This document shows, in pieces, positions 1-12,162 of a stretch of DNA of 64,000 bases; position 1 is the stretch's first letter; every line of letters starts with the position of its first letter. The notes below the pieces were generated by a model. That model did not search any database and was not told the origin of the DNA. It saw nothing but the letters and a program-made list of their open reading frames with translations. The position numbers and the translations under genes are program-made. Source of the DNA: Botrytis cinerea B05.10. Its lineage: Eukaryota > Ascomycota > Leotiomycetes > Helotiales > Sclerotiniaceae. The stretch lies in the NCBI RefSeq assembly GCF_000143535.2, contig NC_037324.1:1054001-1118000 (forward strand), read 5' to 3'.

Positions 1-71
1 GGCGTCGTTCATAAATCTATGTAGATGGTCGACCAGCTCCAATCATCTGCGGTAAAATCGTTTCCGAGCAT

Positions 72-100
72 GAAAGAAAGAAAGAAAGAAAGAAAGAAAG
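72..100. repeat. (GAAA)n microsatellite
   Basis: Seven uninterrupted GAAA units lie at the left edge of the window in non-coding DNA. Confidence 0.95.
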
Positions 101-183
101 ACGTATCACCAAAGCTATGATACCATAATAATCAGTACCACGTAGAGAAGCAAGACCTTCATCGAAGAGATTTCGAATAGCAT

Positions 184-870
184 TCATGCGCCCGTCTCTA
201 TAGAGTCTGAAGATTGTCGGATCGTCCGGAACAGCTCTGTATGCTTTAATTCGGGTTTGAGAGCCCTACACGACTTCGAAAGAGTAATTCTGACCCCAAG
301 GCTGACACCGGACAGTTGTAGCAAATGAAATGGATGCATGAGCAAATTGGTGCGCGACTTACAAGTGTCGTCTGCAGATAATAAAGGAGTGATGCAGATA
401 TTTGTTGTTCCAAAAAGTGTGTTAATGGTAGAGAGGCTGTGCTCTGTATTGCCCAGAAAAACAGACTTTCTCCGTAGGCTTTTCTCGGCGGGTTTTGAAA
501 ATGTAGCAGATGCTAAAACCCATAGCACTCTCGAAGCCGAGCCTCATGTCAGGATATTTGATATTGCATGCAAGAGCTCGACCTTCCACTTTTAGTGCAC
601 CGAAGTGTACGTTACTGTCTGGTGGATCTCTTGATTTGATTCCAACGGCTTTCGAGGCCAGCTTTTGCAGGTCGAGCTTAATGCCATCTACCATATTCAT
701 GAGCTGCTGTTGAGATTTATAAGTCTGCATGGTCAGAAGTCTAGTTATGCCAGGAACTTTCAAACACGCAACCAATGAAGTACTGGCTGAGAAGAGTCCT
801 GGCTCGCCAGGACTAAGGTCAACTTCGTGCTCGATGATAACGTCTGTAGCTTCTCCGTCTCTATACCTCC
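184..870 (-). pseudogene. Possible gene remnant or partial exon, unrecognised
   Basis: The minus strand is open from just below a stop near 870 down to about 422, and a second frame is open from 528 to 184. The upper frame reads like coding sequence (balanced composition, residues such as MQTYKSQQQL and NVHFGALKVEGRALACN), and a TACTAA-like box followed by TATAG near 865-875 could be an intron end, so this may be an internal exon. I found no convincing start codon and no complete model joining the two frames, and no family was recognised. It may be a decayed gene or chance open frames. Confidence 0.25.
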
Positions 871-3190
871 CTTAGTAGCGCACCATCTCTTGATCAACAG
901 GATAGAATCTGTATTTGGGAATGCAATCTTTTAACTTGCAAGTCTCGGAGTGATGCAACAACGAATCGAGACGTTTTAGTCGCTCTTAGAACCGAGAGAG
1001 TTCATGTCAAATTCCATAGCAAATTAAGTGAACTGAACTGCGACCATGGATAGTCATAGTAAATGCGGAGGAACACCAGGTTTGATATAAAGATCCCACA
1101 AACAGTGCGGTTGGTGCATAACCGCCTCTCACACGTGACTAGCCATTCATTTACCGGCCAGTGATGCAGAATACGTTAGCACGGTTGCGAATATTTGAGC
1201 ACCAATCGAGATTATATAATCAAGGTCCAAACGAATGGAGAGCCTGGAAGCCTTGCTCTCAAACGAGTAAACTTTGAACAATCAACATATTATTATCATT
1301 ACCATTTTGCCAAAAAAGCCTACAAACTTCATTCATGTATTATCATTCGCGATAGAATGCTGCAGGACGACGGGCTTTAGGAGAAATGAAAAATCAACCA
1401 AGGTTATGCAAGTAGCGGTACAGTCTTTCTCCAAGATTTCGCCGCTTGTCAACAATCGCACATGCCACCGTTTCGACATCGCAATAGGCACATTTCGAGA
1501 CGATTGCCCCTAGATCCTTCGACATGCCCCCGTTCATCCCAACGGGCTGGACTTTAAAAGCAACATATGCCATTGGCAATACTAGTCGCAGCTCATACAC
1601 TATCTTGGAATCGGCAATAAGCAACATCTATGGTGGTATGTGATTTTGTATACCGCGACACCCAGTATCTATCATCTACCTACATGCCCCTGCGTATGCC
1701 GATACTTCTCTCAGAATAGCGACGATAGTTTTCTATGTGATGGCTTCAATTATTGTTCATATGGTTAGCTTGAAAGGCTGAAGGCTGCTGTCACCCCTCA
1801 CTAATAGTTGGACCTGCGGATTGATGGAAGTAGCTGATGTTTATCGGCATGGGCAAGCCACAGGATTATTTGTGAATATGCCATACCTAATGAGTCCCTG
1901 ATATGCTTGAACGAATTCTCTACACGCCAATCTCGACACCAGCACTTTTGATATCTGCAAGGCGTCAAACAGTGGTTGCTATTTTAACAAGGCTGAAGTT
2001 GGCACATGTCCTACCGTTATAAACCTCCCTGGATTATGATTAGGCCTTCTTATGGTCCTATGCCGGTTGGATCTATTTGATTCAGAACAAGAACTGGTCT
2101 ACAAATATTGGACATTTGACATGGCGGTTGTTGCTGGGTGATTTGAAGCACTCGTTATCCTTGCCCAAATACTGAGTCTCCTCACAAAGCTCTAACCTTT
2201 GACTGCTGCCCCAACAGCGATATCAAACCATGACTCTATGAAGATACTCGGGGTTCCAGTCACTTATGATAGATGTTATCATCATCCACATCCATTACTA
2301 GAACGAGCCTGCAGAATAGTACAAGAATCCAAGAACTCCACAATCAACAACAGCGAAGGGCTCCCAGACCACCGTCTACTATTCAACTACTGGGCTGTCT
2401 ATCTTTGCAGAAAGGTTCCGCGGGAGTTGGCTCCCCATCACACTAGGGACGTGGTCTGCACACATTGCTGGGAAATATTCGAGGGTTAGAATCCCTTGAG
2501 CCTTGTGCAGCTCAGGCAGAGGCAGATTCTATTGGCACAGCCATCTTGACGATAATTTCTTTACTTTCTCTTGTTGTGTTTGCGTATCCACGCGTTGTAG
2601 ATAGAACTTTGCATCCTTTACGTGACTTCGAAATTGTAAACGCGGTTTGGATACCGATGCATGGAATTCGGAAGGAAGGACACAAAGCTCGGTAATCTGT
2701 TCTGCTCTGCTCACTCGGTGTCAGTATCGGCATCGGACGATTCATTCGAATCTTTCCCCTCCAAAGAACAACGAGTGTGCAGTGTTCTTGCTACAATCGT
2801 GGCTTATTTTGCAGCTTCACGGATTATGGGGTCCCGATGATACGGCCAGGAACACCATTATCAGACTCGACTCGATTCAGCACGCACTACAATCAACACC
2901 AACCACCACCACAACAAATAGGCAAGTCATACAATCAGATATCTAGGTAATGTAACACCAAGATCCCTCCCAATTTTTTATTTCCTCATCATCTTATACT
3001 TTTCAATTGTTTCAAGGCTGGCATCGTTATTTCTTCGGAATTCTTTTCATTTATTCGATTCCCCTCAACTTTTCTCTCTGAACGTCTTTTTGTGTCGCAT
3101 TGTATGGTTTAATGCCAATCCATCGACTCAATTCTCGCTAAGCCTAAAGAAGCGCGCCACTTTAGCAAAATCATCGACATTGCCTCAATT
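871..3190. other. Intergenic stretch, upstream of the CTD kinase
   Basis: Open frames at 1394-1627 (minus) and 2199-2489 (plus) are short, lack recognisable domains and cannot be linked to other exons, so no gene is called. The last 250 bases (about 2950-3190) are CT-rich, as expected for the promoter and 5' leader of the kinase gene that follows. Confidence 0.6.
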
Positions 3191-6100
3191 ATGCCTCCAA
3201 CTCCACAACCAAAAGAACACCCTCCTGCTCGAGATGCGATCGCGCTCGAGATGAAAGACAGCTGGAGCCCCGGTGACGATCGCAGAGATAGAGGTAGAGT
3301 CGACCGAAGAGTTATTGAAAGACGGTCGAGAAGATCAAGGTCTCCCACGTCACGTCGGCCGGACGCCGACAGGACACCCAATACAAGAGATCGCAGCACT
3401 GATAGGTCCAGGCCATTGCAAGATATTGAAAAGTCAGATCGTAGTCCAGACCGCAGAAGGCCATCATCCCCCCGGCCAGGAAAGGATACACAAGAAGACG
3501 TATTGAAGCGCAATCAAGGCAGGGAACTACTATTGGAGACGCGAGGCTCAGAAATAGTAAAAGGAAACACAGCTCATTCCCCTCAACAATTAAAGCGAAG
3601 AAAGAGTCGCAGCCCATCGCCGAGTCGCAACCAACAAAAGAAAATTCGAAGGAATTCTCGCAGTCCAGTACGGCATAACGGAGCTACGAAAGGGTCCCGG
3701 CGAGATAGGAAGCGACGAAACCGGTCTACATCACAACACCGACATCGACAATCTGAACCAAACAGGAACAATCAACGCGAGGAAGGAAACCCAAGAGGTC
3801 GTAGAGATTTTGGGAAAAACGATAAGCGTGGGCGATCTCCTGGCCAAAACCGCGATAAATTTGAAAAGTCTCGTCCCTCATCCGCCCTGGACTACGACGA
3901 TCCACCCACGAATCGTAATCAATCCCCCAACAGATTTGATGAGCAAGAACAAAAGGACGGAGGAAACCCAGCACCAAATCTGATTGAAAATAAGGAAAGG
4001 AAGCGAGACGTTTCCCCATACTCAAGCCGTCGATCGCCAGAGCCAGATAAATACGAACATAAAAATCGCGGCCGTCGTCAATCCCCTCGTGCACCGAAAG
4101 GGCCAAAGGGAAATCGGAGACGTTCCCCCAAGCGAGAGAAGGGACGGCCCTCACGAGACGAGTATCGCCCTAACACTAAATCTCGAGGTCGACCTACATC
4201 GGCAGCTTCAGGAGCGAATAGTATTGAGGTCAAATCGGATAAGATGGCCAACAGAGGATACTATGGTAATCAGCAAGGGTACAATCCAAACCAACAAATG
4301 CAGGCTGCATTTCCTTTAAAACCACAATTCAACCAAGTTCCTCAAGGGTCTCAAGCTGATCCACGTCAATTTTCACAATCTCCACAACATCAAATGACCC
4401 CAAATTCATATCATGGTTCACCTCAGGCACAATCGCCTTATTCTTCTGGGCGGGGAAATTGGAACGGCTCGCAGCAACAACAGTTTTCGCCCTCTCCGTA
4501 AGTTTTATTGTGCTAAGACTAATAATTTTCTAATCTGACGAGACTTGCAGGCAATTCCAACAAAATTACCAGCAACAACCGGGATATGCTACTCCTACTG
4601 GCCCACAAAGCCAAATGTATGGTAACCAAGTTCAATCGCCTTCTCATCAAGGACCTCCTACAGGGCCAATGAACAATAACTTCAGAGGCAACCAACGCAA
4701 TTTCAGAGCGAACAATTTCAACCCCCGAGGTAGTCGTGGCAACCAGTTCAATCCTCAATGGAATCCTCCTTCTGGTCCCTCAGGCACCAACCGCCCCCAG
4801 TTTACCAATTCTGGTAATGTCACACCCCAGCAAATGTCACCGCAACAACAGTTTCCACAGCAGAATTCATTTGATTCAGATGTAATATCAATGCAGAACC
4901 AGGTGGACGAAAGCGAAGACTTATTTAGACCCTCAAAAGACCTTCAGGCTGAGGATACTAGCAAAAAGAATGATGAACAAATGCCTCCTCCTAGTCGACC
5001 AACACCAACAGGGCCTCAAAGTCAACAGAATTCTTCGAAGTTTAGTTTTGCTTTCAAAGGTCCAGCTAAAGCGGCAACCACTCCGAAGCCAGAAATCTCC
5101 CAAAAGCTCAGCGCTGTACCAATCAAGCGAGATGTGCAAAATAGTCCTCGTGGCCCTGTAACGACAAGGAATATTCCTACAGAGCCAGCATCTGCAAGAT
5201 CACAACACGTATTCCGCGAACCGCCGCCTCCTGTCACGCGTAAGGTCAAGAAGATTATGCAACGTTTAAAGCCAAAGCCACAGTTATTACCCGAATACAA
5301 GGCATCAGATTCGGTGTACTATCGAAAACCTGGTAATGAATCTGTGGTAGGATCTGGGACTTATGGTAAAGTGTTCAAGGCTATCCACGTCTACACTAAG
5401 AAGTTGGTCGCTCTGAAGAAGATACGCATGGAAGGAGAACGCGACGGGTTTCCTGTGACTGCAGTTCGAGAAATTAAATTGCTACAATCCTTGAACCACC
5501 CAAACATCGTCACCTTACAAGAGGTAATGGTGGAGAAGAACGATTGCTTTATGGTTTTCGAGTATCTATCACACGATCTTACGGGCTTGCTCAACCACCC
5601 ATCCTTCAAGTTGGACGCAGCTCACAAAAAGCACCTTGCTAAGCAGCTTTTTGAGGGTCTTGATTACCTCCATCGACGAGGTGTCTTACACCGGGACATT
5701 AAAGCAGCTAATATTCTTGTTAGTGACGAAGGGCAATTGAAATTGGCAGATTTCGGGCTGGCTCGATTCTACGCAAAGCGAAGACAGCTGGACTATACCA
5801 ATCGTGTTATTACTATCTGGTATCGTTCACCAGAACTTCTCCTTGGAGAGACACAATATGGTCCTGCAGTGGATATTTGGAGCGCAGCCTGTGTTTTGGT
5901 CGAAATTTTCACTCGCCACGCAATTTTCCCTGGAGATGGTGGTGAAATCAGCCAACTCGAGAAAATTTATGCTGTGCTCGGAACGCCAAATCGAAATGAT
6001 TGGCCTGGCTTAGTAGATATGGCATGGTTCGAACTTCTGAGACCATCTGCTAAACGATCCAATGTTTTTGCAGAGAAATACAAGGAACGTGTTACGCCAG

Positions 6101-6523
6101 CCGCGTTTGAACTTCTAGATGCCATGTTTCAATATGACCCGGCCAAACGACCTTCTGCTTCCGATGTTCTTGAGCATCCATATTTTACGACGGAAGAGCC
6201 CACGCCAAGACAGGCTATTGAGTATGTTATTTCCTTGCTTACAACCTCCTTTTACAGATGATCATCAGCTAACACCGTGAAATAGACTCAAAGAACTCAA
6301 AGGCGATTGGCATGAATTCGAATCCAAAGCGTTGCGGAAAGAGAACGAACGCAAGGATAAAGAAGCGCGAAGAGCGGCCCAAAAGGAAAAGGAGAAAAAA
6401 AGAACTGCGGAGAGTGAAGCCTCTTCTGATAGAGACCCAAAGCGTGTAATGATGGCACCCCCAGATATACCAACGCCATCTGCCATGCCTAAAAATCAGG
6501 AAGTTGTCGCTTCGAGCAACTAG
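3191..6523 (+). CDS. CTK1: CTD kinase catalytic subunit, Ctk1/CDK12-type, with SR-rich N-terminus
   Basis: This is a cyclin-dependent kinase expected to phosphorylate Ser2 of the RNA polymerase II C-terminal repeat in the nucleus during elongation and mRNA processing. Exons 3191-4497, 4551-6221 and 6286-6523 give 1071 residues and keep frame at both junctions. Residues 1-360 are dense in Arg/Ser/Pro/Asp (SR-like), 360-600 are Gln/Asn/Pro-rich, and the kinase domain spans about 700-995: glycine loop GSGTYG at 703, Lys725 in VALKK, HRD at 816-818, DFG at 836-838, T-loop threonine near 852 (YTNRVITIWYR), and SPE in place of APE. The PITAIRE-equivalent helix reads FPVTAVRE. A charged Lys/Glu/Arg helix follows in the last exon, after the LKELKGDWHEFE segment. 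The ATG was chosen because it opens the long frame directly after a CT-rich leader. The class is very likely; Ctk1 versus Bur1 rests on overall resemblance and the SR-rich extension. Confidence 0.93.
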
Positions 6524-7910
6524 ACTGCTTCCACTACGCTCCCCGCATAGTAGGGATGAGAAAGTTCACAAAAAGTCGCTTACAGGATTGTACATTTGGA
6601 AGGAGCGCTTTTGGCATTCAGGAACCAGGTGGAATAAAGCATTTGTAAGATTATTTATATTCATAATTAATGGGACGCGAAATGCTCTTCATGGGATGGG
6701 TTTCAGATGAGAAGTCTAGAAGACGAAGGTGGAGTAAGAGCGGGCGTTCGGTGATGAGGAACGGGTAGGAGAATCCATAATTATCTTCATAACAGTGCTC
6801 TATGCATTACGAAAGCGAATTGCACGTCCCTTTCCAGTTTTGTTGCTTTATTTGGGAGGGGGATGTGTTATGGATGAGGATGGAGATTTCTCGTAGTATA
6901 GATGCGAATGCGACTATATTCAGATATCGTGTCTTGTAGTGCTGCATGTTGATGTGAATGACATGTGACATGACATGATGGCACTTGAATTCTTTCATCG
7001 GTTTTATCACATACAATCGTGTCAGGGCATATTCTTTTCCGTCCTCTTTTTTATTGATCTCACCTTTTTTATGCTCAGATACTTTTCTCGTTACTTTTTT
7101 CCCTCCCTTTTACTCCACGAATACATATCTAGCCTTAGGTTTCTCAAATTCTTACTCCTACGCAGGATCTAATGATTACTCACCATTTCTCTTTACTTTG
7201 CTCTGTTTCTGTTTTATGTCAGGAGTCTTGAAAATAGCTTTTCTATAATTTCATAGAATTTAGGGAGGATAGAGGAGGGGTTGTCGTTTCAATTGTTTTT
7301 CTTTTCATTTACTATGCGCATTTGGCAAAGGAGGACAGCTACTAGGTAGCTGATGGAAGCGAGGAGAACGAGCGAGATTATGGAAGAGTGAGGAAGTAAA
7401 AAGGGGCGACTTGAAAAAAGAATGTGAGAGAACAGAACTCACAGCATACACAGCCAAGAAGCGAAATTAGTCCGGGGAACAATGGTATGTTATCAACGAG
7501 TAGCTTGTTTTATATATTGATTTAAGCAATTGAAATATTCGACGAATTTCAAGACGAGAGATTGGAAGGTCGAGAGTTGATCTATCGACTTCTGATTCGA
7601 TATATATCCTCTGGTAAATGAACTCGGACTTGAAACATGCAAGGTTAATAAAAGCAATGCAAGCAAGCAAGCAAGCAAGCAAGCAAACAAAAGTCGTTTG
7701 GCCTCGTTGGTCACCTAGGTGACCGCGGATGAAACCAGAATATGGAATCTTCTGGTCGCACAAACAACATGTACATAAAATTACTCGCACCGGCCGGGTA
7801 TCTCATTCTAGAGTACAAACACAAGCACGCTTCCTCGAGTTTTCAATCCTCGAATATTTTTCCGAGACCTTACCTACACGAAAGCGCCTCGCAGCAAACA
7901 AAAACTCAAA
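6524..7910. other. Intergenic stretch between kinase genes
   Basis: Holds the 3' flank of the CTD kinase gene and the promoter of the alpha-kinase gene. Open frames here are short and low in information. A (GCAA)n repeat sits at 7659-7686. I see no gene. Confidence 0.7.
7659..7686. repeat. (GCAA)n microsatellite
   Basis: Seven GCAA units, 225 bases upstream of the alpha-kinase start codon. Confidence 0.95.
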
Positions 7911-8806
7911 ATGTCGCATCGACGTACCAACAACTCGACGAAAGCCGAGATCGTCACATCTCAAATCTTTGCATCGGGAACATTCAAAAACGTTTGGGTA
8001 TTTGATTCTCATCCCGATACTCTCTTTCGAATATCCACGCTAACTTCCTACCAGGCAGGTCACTACACCGAAGGCGACCGCAAAGGCCAACCCTGCGTGT
8101 CCAAAGAATTCAAAACCGGCTCCGTATACGAAAAACACTATTTCCACGAAGAGCTCGAGATCATCCGACGCACGCAAGAAATCGTCGATGACTTCCATAC
8201 GGCGAGCATTATCCCCGGGCGAGAGATTATCGTCAATACGCCTGCAATCTGGACGTATGAGAATAGTGCGGGGACAAAGGCTGGACATAAAAGTTTGGTG
8301 GAGCCGATGATTGAGAATTTCGAAAAGTTTAATAGTAATACCGGGTGGACGGGACAGGAAACAGTGTGGAATGATGCGATGCAGGCGCCGAGTCATTTCT
8401 CCTATCATGATTCTGGGGGACGCTTTTTGTTGTGTGATTTGCAAGGTGGTTTGTATAGTGATGGGTAGTAAGTATCTTTCCTTCTACTTTTGATATTTTA
8501 TCCCTTGCTCGTCTGCTTCAGTCAAGACTATATCAACTGGTGTGAAAATCTCCTAACGCTCTAATTAGCATTCTCTCAGACCCAGTCATCATGTCTCAAG
8601 CACATGATTGCGGACCCGCGGATCTGGGAAACGATGGAATCAAATCGTTCTTCGAGAGACATCGCTGTGGACAATTCTGCGATCGGAATTGGGTTAAGCC
8701 TGCTCTTACGGGGAGGGCCCCCATCCCGATGCGTCAAGGAACTACGATGGAGTGTCCCCCAACTCGTTATGATCGCAATCCTCTGTCCAGATTAAGAGAG
8801 TATTAG
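7911..8806 (+). CDS. Alpha-type (eEF2K/MHCK-like) protein kinase, small
   Basis: This is a Ser/Thr kinase of the atypical alpha-kinase fold. Exons 7911-8467 and 8569-8806 give 264 residues; the split Tyr codon at the junction joins YSDG to YILSDPVIMS. The C-terminal half carries the family marks: HFSYHDSGGRFLLCDLQGG (about 163-181), a DPVI strand, the glycine-rich GPADLGNDG loop at 201-209, and a zinc-ligand cluster HRCGQFC at 217-223. The protein is little more than a kinase domain, with no N-terminal calmodulin-binding or C-terminal SEL1 region as in eEF2 kinase, so its substrate cannot be inferred. Fungal genomes often hold several such stand-alone alpha-kinases. Lysine-bearing strands upstream (KEFKTGSVYEKHYFHEELE) look intact, so it may be active. 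Confidence 0.85.
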
Positions 8807-10547
8807 TGAAGGGATTGATGATCGAAGTTGTGACGGGAGTGGAATTGCTAGTTCATCTGTTTGATCATGCTGGTGGTTCGAGAAAGTGCTCGGCGTTGTG
8901 GGAGCCATGCAAGATGTGAGGTTGCTAAGTAACGCTTGAAGTAGCATGATTAGCCGAGGAAATCCAAATTTAGAAAATACACCTTCTCCATTGTGTGACT
9001 TAAGCGATAGATAGCAAGAATATCGAGTCGCCCCCAACTCAGTGATTAGTATGATATCTTGTTTCAGGATGATCGAAGATGAATCCCAAGAATTCCTTTT
9101 GTAGCTCAAATCTGTGTTCTTGAAAACAGGTTTTACTGTATACATAGGATGATAGATGAGCTCCAATCTTGGTTTGTGAGATTACAAGATATTCGGGCAC
9201 TCTCCAACAGAGCCTAACATATCATCTTGCATGAGATAATGAGTTATGACTTTGCTACCTCTTTTCTCGAATTCAAAACACCAATGTGCATGTCTTGATT
9301 AGTATCTATCACCTTTCATATCTTACTACCACCGAACTATAAAACCAGCACTGTATCGGGTGGTAAATGGTAGCACAGCATAGAGCCATTGAGCATAGTC
9401 TTCCTACCCGCGCCGCTTCCTTTAATTCCTCCCGATTCTGTTGCCATTTTCCCTGTAGAAATCTAAAGCACCTACGTGTACGCCCGTTTACCCAGCAGTT
9501 GCCAATCACGTACACACCACCAACCATCACCAAAAAAACAAGACTTAACATTGGCCTCCTATTATCTACCAAATTATAAGCATTACATACCCTTGCCATG
9601 AGGATCTCAAGCCCCGGAACGAATTTTCTCTTGTATTATTCAAGCATGTGGAGAGTTCTACAATCGTTTCCACTGTAGATTGAACACCATGGGAAAAATT
9701 GGGGGCTGGTGAGATTAAGATAAGCACAATCATCTCTGATGCTGGAGATCAGCTATGGATCTAACAGATGGAGTGGAGAGTGGATCGAGGAGCGGACAGC
9801 GGCTGAAATAACCGGCTCGTCAAACTCGAATTCTTTTCACAGTTAACATCATTTCGAAATTGCATAATAATATCATGCTATATTTAGAACTCTACTAAAA
9901 CTATGGAAGTTGTGAATTTTACGCTCTTTGGCACTTTTTTGAGTCGAAATTTCGAAAGTTCGCTTTGCTAGTTTTTTTCTTGGACAGAGACTATGTTGTT
10001 GGTGTGTCAGCTTATCATCCAGAAAGAGAGAACAACCACCATTTGCATAAAGTTCAAGGAAAGATTTAAGCGACGTTTCACAGTTTCTTTCGTTAAAGAA
10101 ATATCCGAGATGCACTGGTTATGTGTGGTACACGTTGGTCTAGTATGCTTCTGCGGAGCTGGAGCCGAGCTTCTTTATGATCATCACCTTGAACAGAAGT
10201 GAGTAGCCCCGAAAATGTGGAATCATGATTATGGGAAAAAAATCATTGACGTGTCAAATAATAATAAATAAACTCGTGTCTGCTGCTCCCTGGCTACCTC
10301 AACGTGGCTAGTGATTGTAGAATCCCGCTTCAAACTAAAAGCCACTTATAATTACAAGAGAGAACAACAGACACGCAAAGAATTTTTAAATACATTATGA
10401 AGAGCTAGAGCACAGATTGTGTCTATTATGATCCTCCTAAATGAAAATCGGACTAACTAGTGATAACCGGATGGCTCCGATGCACAGAGAGAAATGGTCC
10501 GGTTGATGGTGGATGTTAAAGGGCAATAGTGTATTAAATCTCATATC
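8807..10547. other. Intergenic stretch, no gene seen
   Basis: About 1.7 kb between the alpha-kinase and the 3' end of the Ser/Thr-rich membrane protein. The open frames at 8792-9166, 9309-9599 and 9873-10202 lack domain features, starts with context, or linked exons. Confidence 0.65.
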
Positions 10548-11462
10548 TCATATCTCGTAGATCCTGTTCTCTGGTTTCTGGATTTCTGAATCGCGTGGTG
10601 CTTCCACCAGGGGATACCACTGTTGAGACCCCGAGGTCACTGCAGTGGTCGTAGAAGGGGCGAAACTTGAATGGCCGATGGTCGCACTCTCTGGATGGGT
10701 GTGTGGAGCGTTCGGCCGACGAAAGAAGCGTCCTAAAGCAAAAGCTGCGCCGACAATAGAAAAAAATGCAATTACAGAACCAATACCAATTCCTGCCTTG
10801 GCACCTACACTTAGCTCGCCCGAAGATTGTATGCTGACTGGTGCAGAAGAGGCTGTTGGCGTTACGGAACTCGAAGAACTTGTCGAGGTGCTTGAGGGCT
10901 GATCTGTCGTACTACTAAGGGCAGCGCTTGAGGCATTGGTGGAAGTCGTGGGGTCGGTACTGGCTGCACTACTCACGGAGGTTGTAGAAGCAGATGAGGA
11001 AGTTGTAGATACGATGACATTTTTCCCGGTAATATTGACAAACTGACTTTCGAAAAGGTCGGTTGTGCCGCTGTTGAAGATGCCGAAAAAGAACGCATTC
11101 CCGGCGTTCAGGTCGAATTTGGGATTGCCATTGGCACCACTCAGATCAACTTTCCATATGAATTGTGTAAAACCTATCATGTCTCCTAACAACCATGAGC
11201 ATATTTAACTAGAATCACCATAGTCAGAGAACATACTCGAGTTTGGAAGATACTGGAACTGTGGCGTCCCGCTTTGCCAAAGAACCAAAGTGTTATTCTT
11301 CCATATGGACTGCCACTGAACGGTGAGCTCGGTACCAATCTCAAAGGACCCCTCGTATTTAGGAGGATTGGTCTGGTTATTCGGAAAGATAAAGTTATTG
11401 ACGGTGACAGCATCGCTTGTAAACGAGCAGGCAAGGAAAACAAAGAACGATAACCAAATCAT
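10548..11462 (-). CDS. Secreted-type one-pass membrane protein, Ser/Thr-rich (sensor-like)
   Basis: Function unknown; the layout resembles fungal wall-associated membrane proteins. Exons 11462-11237 and 11185-10548 give 287 residues and join in frame (LPNS-R-DMIGF). Residues 1-20 form a signal peptide (MIWLSFFVFLACSFTSDA). Residues 20-130 are a globular ectodomain with N-glycosylation sites and Trp-containing strands (TVQWQSIW, FIWKVDL). About 130-190 is a Ser/Thr-rich stalk, followed by a membrane span (AGIGIGSVIAFFSIVGAAFA) and RFFRR as stop-transfer. The short cytoplasmic tail is Thr/Ser/Pro-rich. I chose the ATG at 11462 because it begins the signal peptide; the frame is open further upstream only with a TTG. 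The gene diverges from the GT32 gene with about 700 bases between starts. Confidence 0.82.
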
Positions 11463-12162
11463 AGGAATTCCTAGCACAATTTGATCCAAAAAATGTGTTG
11501 AAGATTACTGTCGTTTGTGTGATAGATTTTTGACTTGAGAGACAAGGAAACAGAAGAAAAGATGGAAATAGCCTCTGGTGTAGTAGCGGGAGAAGACGAA
11601 ATGGATGCTCAGAGGTTGCTGCGGTACAAAAGAAAACATGTAACAGGGAAGAAAATTTGTGTGGCACACCTTGCATAAATGTTCGCGCGAAGCATCTCGA
11701 CAGCAGTCATACTGTGCTGACAATACTAACAACAGTTGAGTTAAACTTAGGAATCAATGCAGTGTAAGCGCCCATCCGTAATTTGGGGGTCGTAAATGCA
11801 TGGTCTTCCAAAACATCTAACCAAGAATCGGCCTATTCATCGGATATCATTGGTTCCAAAAATCTCGGTACCAGAGTGTCGGGACAAACTACTGAGAAAA
11901 TTTGAACGATTGGCTTACCGGAACCAAACGATAAGCCAGCATCTTCGGCCCGGATTGCCCCTTTAGGAAGGTTATTTCCCTGCGCCCTGACAGACGCTCG
12001 CCTTGCTTCAAACAGTACAGAAAGGTTAAAATAGGATTACAGGTCAGGGGGCAGGCTCCAAGTTATTAAATCTTCCCATAGAACCCTAAAATGTTTGTGC
12101 TTTCTTCACTTGAATTTATCACACAGAAATCGCTTAGCTGAATTTGTATTGAATCCCGGAAC
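11463..12162. other. Shared divergent promoter region
   Basis: 700 bases separate the starts of the membrane protein (minus) and the GT32 enzyme (plus). CT-rich on the minus strand near 11500-11600. No further gene is seen. Confidence 0.55.

Noticed and set aside
3109..3513. 134-codon minus frame over the kinase 5' end
   Set aside because: Shadow of the SR-rich coding sequence on the other strand.
10645..10902. 85-codon plus frame
   Set aside because: Antisense shadow of the Ser/Thr-rich membrane protein.
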